39,332 nt of DNA from Azophilus sp964638775 (GTDB lineage: Bacteria; Pseudomonadota; Gammaproteobacteria; Pseudomonadales; Azotimanducaceae), in assembly GCA_964638775.1 (NCBI GenBank), contig CAZWZH010000137.1:1-39332 (forward strand), given 5' to 3'. The position numbers and the translations under genes were made by a program. Positions 39,329-39,332 of the stretch are shown here, one piece after another. The stretch's first letter is position 1. Each line of letters begins with the position of its first letter. The notes beneath the pieces are model-generated. The model made no database searches and was not told the DNA's origin. It saw only the letters and a list, made by a program, of their open reading frames with translations.

Positions 39329-39332
39329 ACTT

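Overview
The window looks like catabolic accessory DNA from a high-GC Gram-negative bacterium, probably a proteobacterium. The Gram-negative call rests on a complete TonB-dependent outer-membrane receptor and an exported amidohydrolase; I cannot place it more finely. Nearly every gene is an oxidoreductase, a CoA-ester enzyme, a C-C bond enzyme, a transporter or a regulator. There are no tRNA, rRNA, CRISPR, transposase or phage genes.

Layout. 1-1767 (-) is the N-terminal 589 residues of a molybdopterin oxidoreductase, cut by the window edge and divergent from an MFS transporter (2137-3465). Next come a double-length GntR/FCD regulator (3609-5048), a P450 very like P450cam/CYP101 (5064-6302, -), a ThDP enzyme (6581-8344) and a TonB receptor (8606-11005). 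An exported YtcJ-type amidohydrolase (11112-12890, -) is divergent from the first of two AveC-like membrane proteins (13079-14113). Two paralogous class III CoA-transferases follow (14216-16792, -). A gene-free stretch of about 790 bp carries a highly structured element ahead of a LuxE/PaaK-like adenylating enzyme (17586-19028), then the second AveC-like protein, a periplasmic-binding-protein-like protein without a signal peptide, an SDR and an ACMSD-type amidohydrolase. A NorQ/NorD-type AAA+/VWA pair (23888-26489) has no nitric oxide reductase beside it. A minus-strand group encodes a LuxC-like acyl-CoA reductase, a crotonase closely resembling 6-oxocamphor hydrolase and a 3-hydroxyisobutyrate-dehydrogenase-like enzyme. 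Then come a 59-residue rubredoxin, a small membrane protein and a two-domain fused CoA-transferase. The right end is a plus-strand run: luciferase-like monooxygenase, acyl-CoA ligase, SDR, enoyl-CoA hydratase and acyl-CoA dehydrogenase.

How it may work together (inference). Uptake would be through the TonB receptor and MFS carrier. Hydroxylation by the CYP101-like P450 and oxidation by SDRs would give a cyclic diketone, opened by the 6-oxocamphor-hydrolase-like enzyme. CoA activation (ligase, four CaiB/BaiF domains) and beta-oxidation would follow. This suggests degradation of a bicyclic terpenoid, steroid-like or related alicyclic compound; the substrate is not known. LuxE-like and LuxC-like proteins could form an acid/acyl-CoA-to-aldehyde branch.

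Regulation. The 8-bp palindrome AGTATACT occurs four times, each time in a promoter region (TonB receptor, AveC-1, norQ-like gene, oxocamphor-hydrolase-like gene). A relative, TTGGTATACCAA, lies before AveC-2. This outlines a local regulon; the tandem GntR protein encoded here is the natural candidate regulator.
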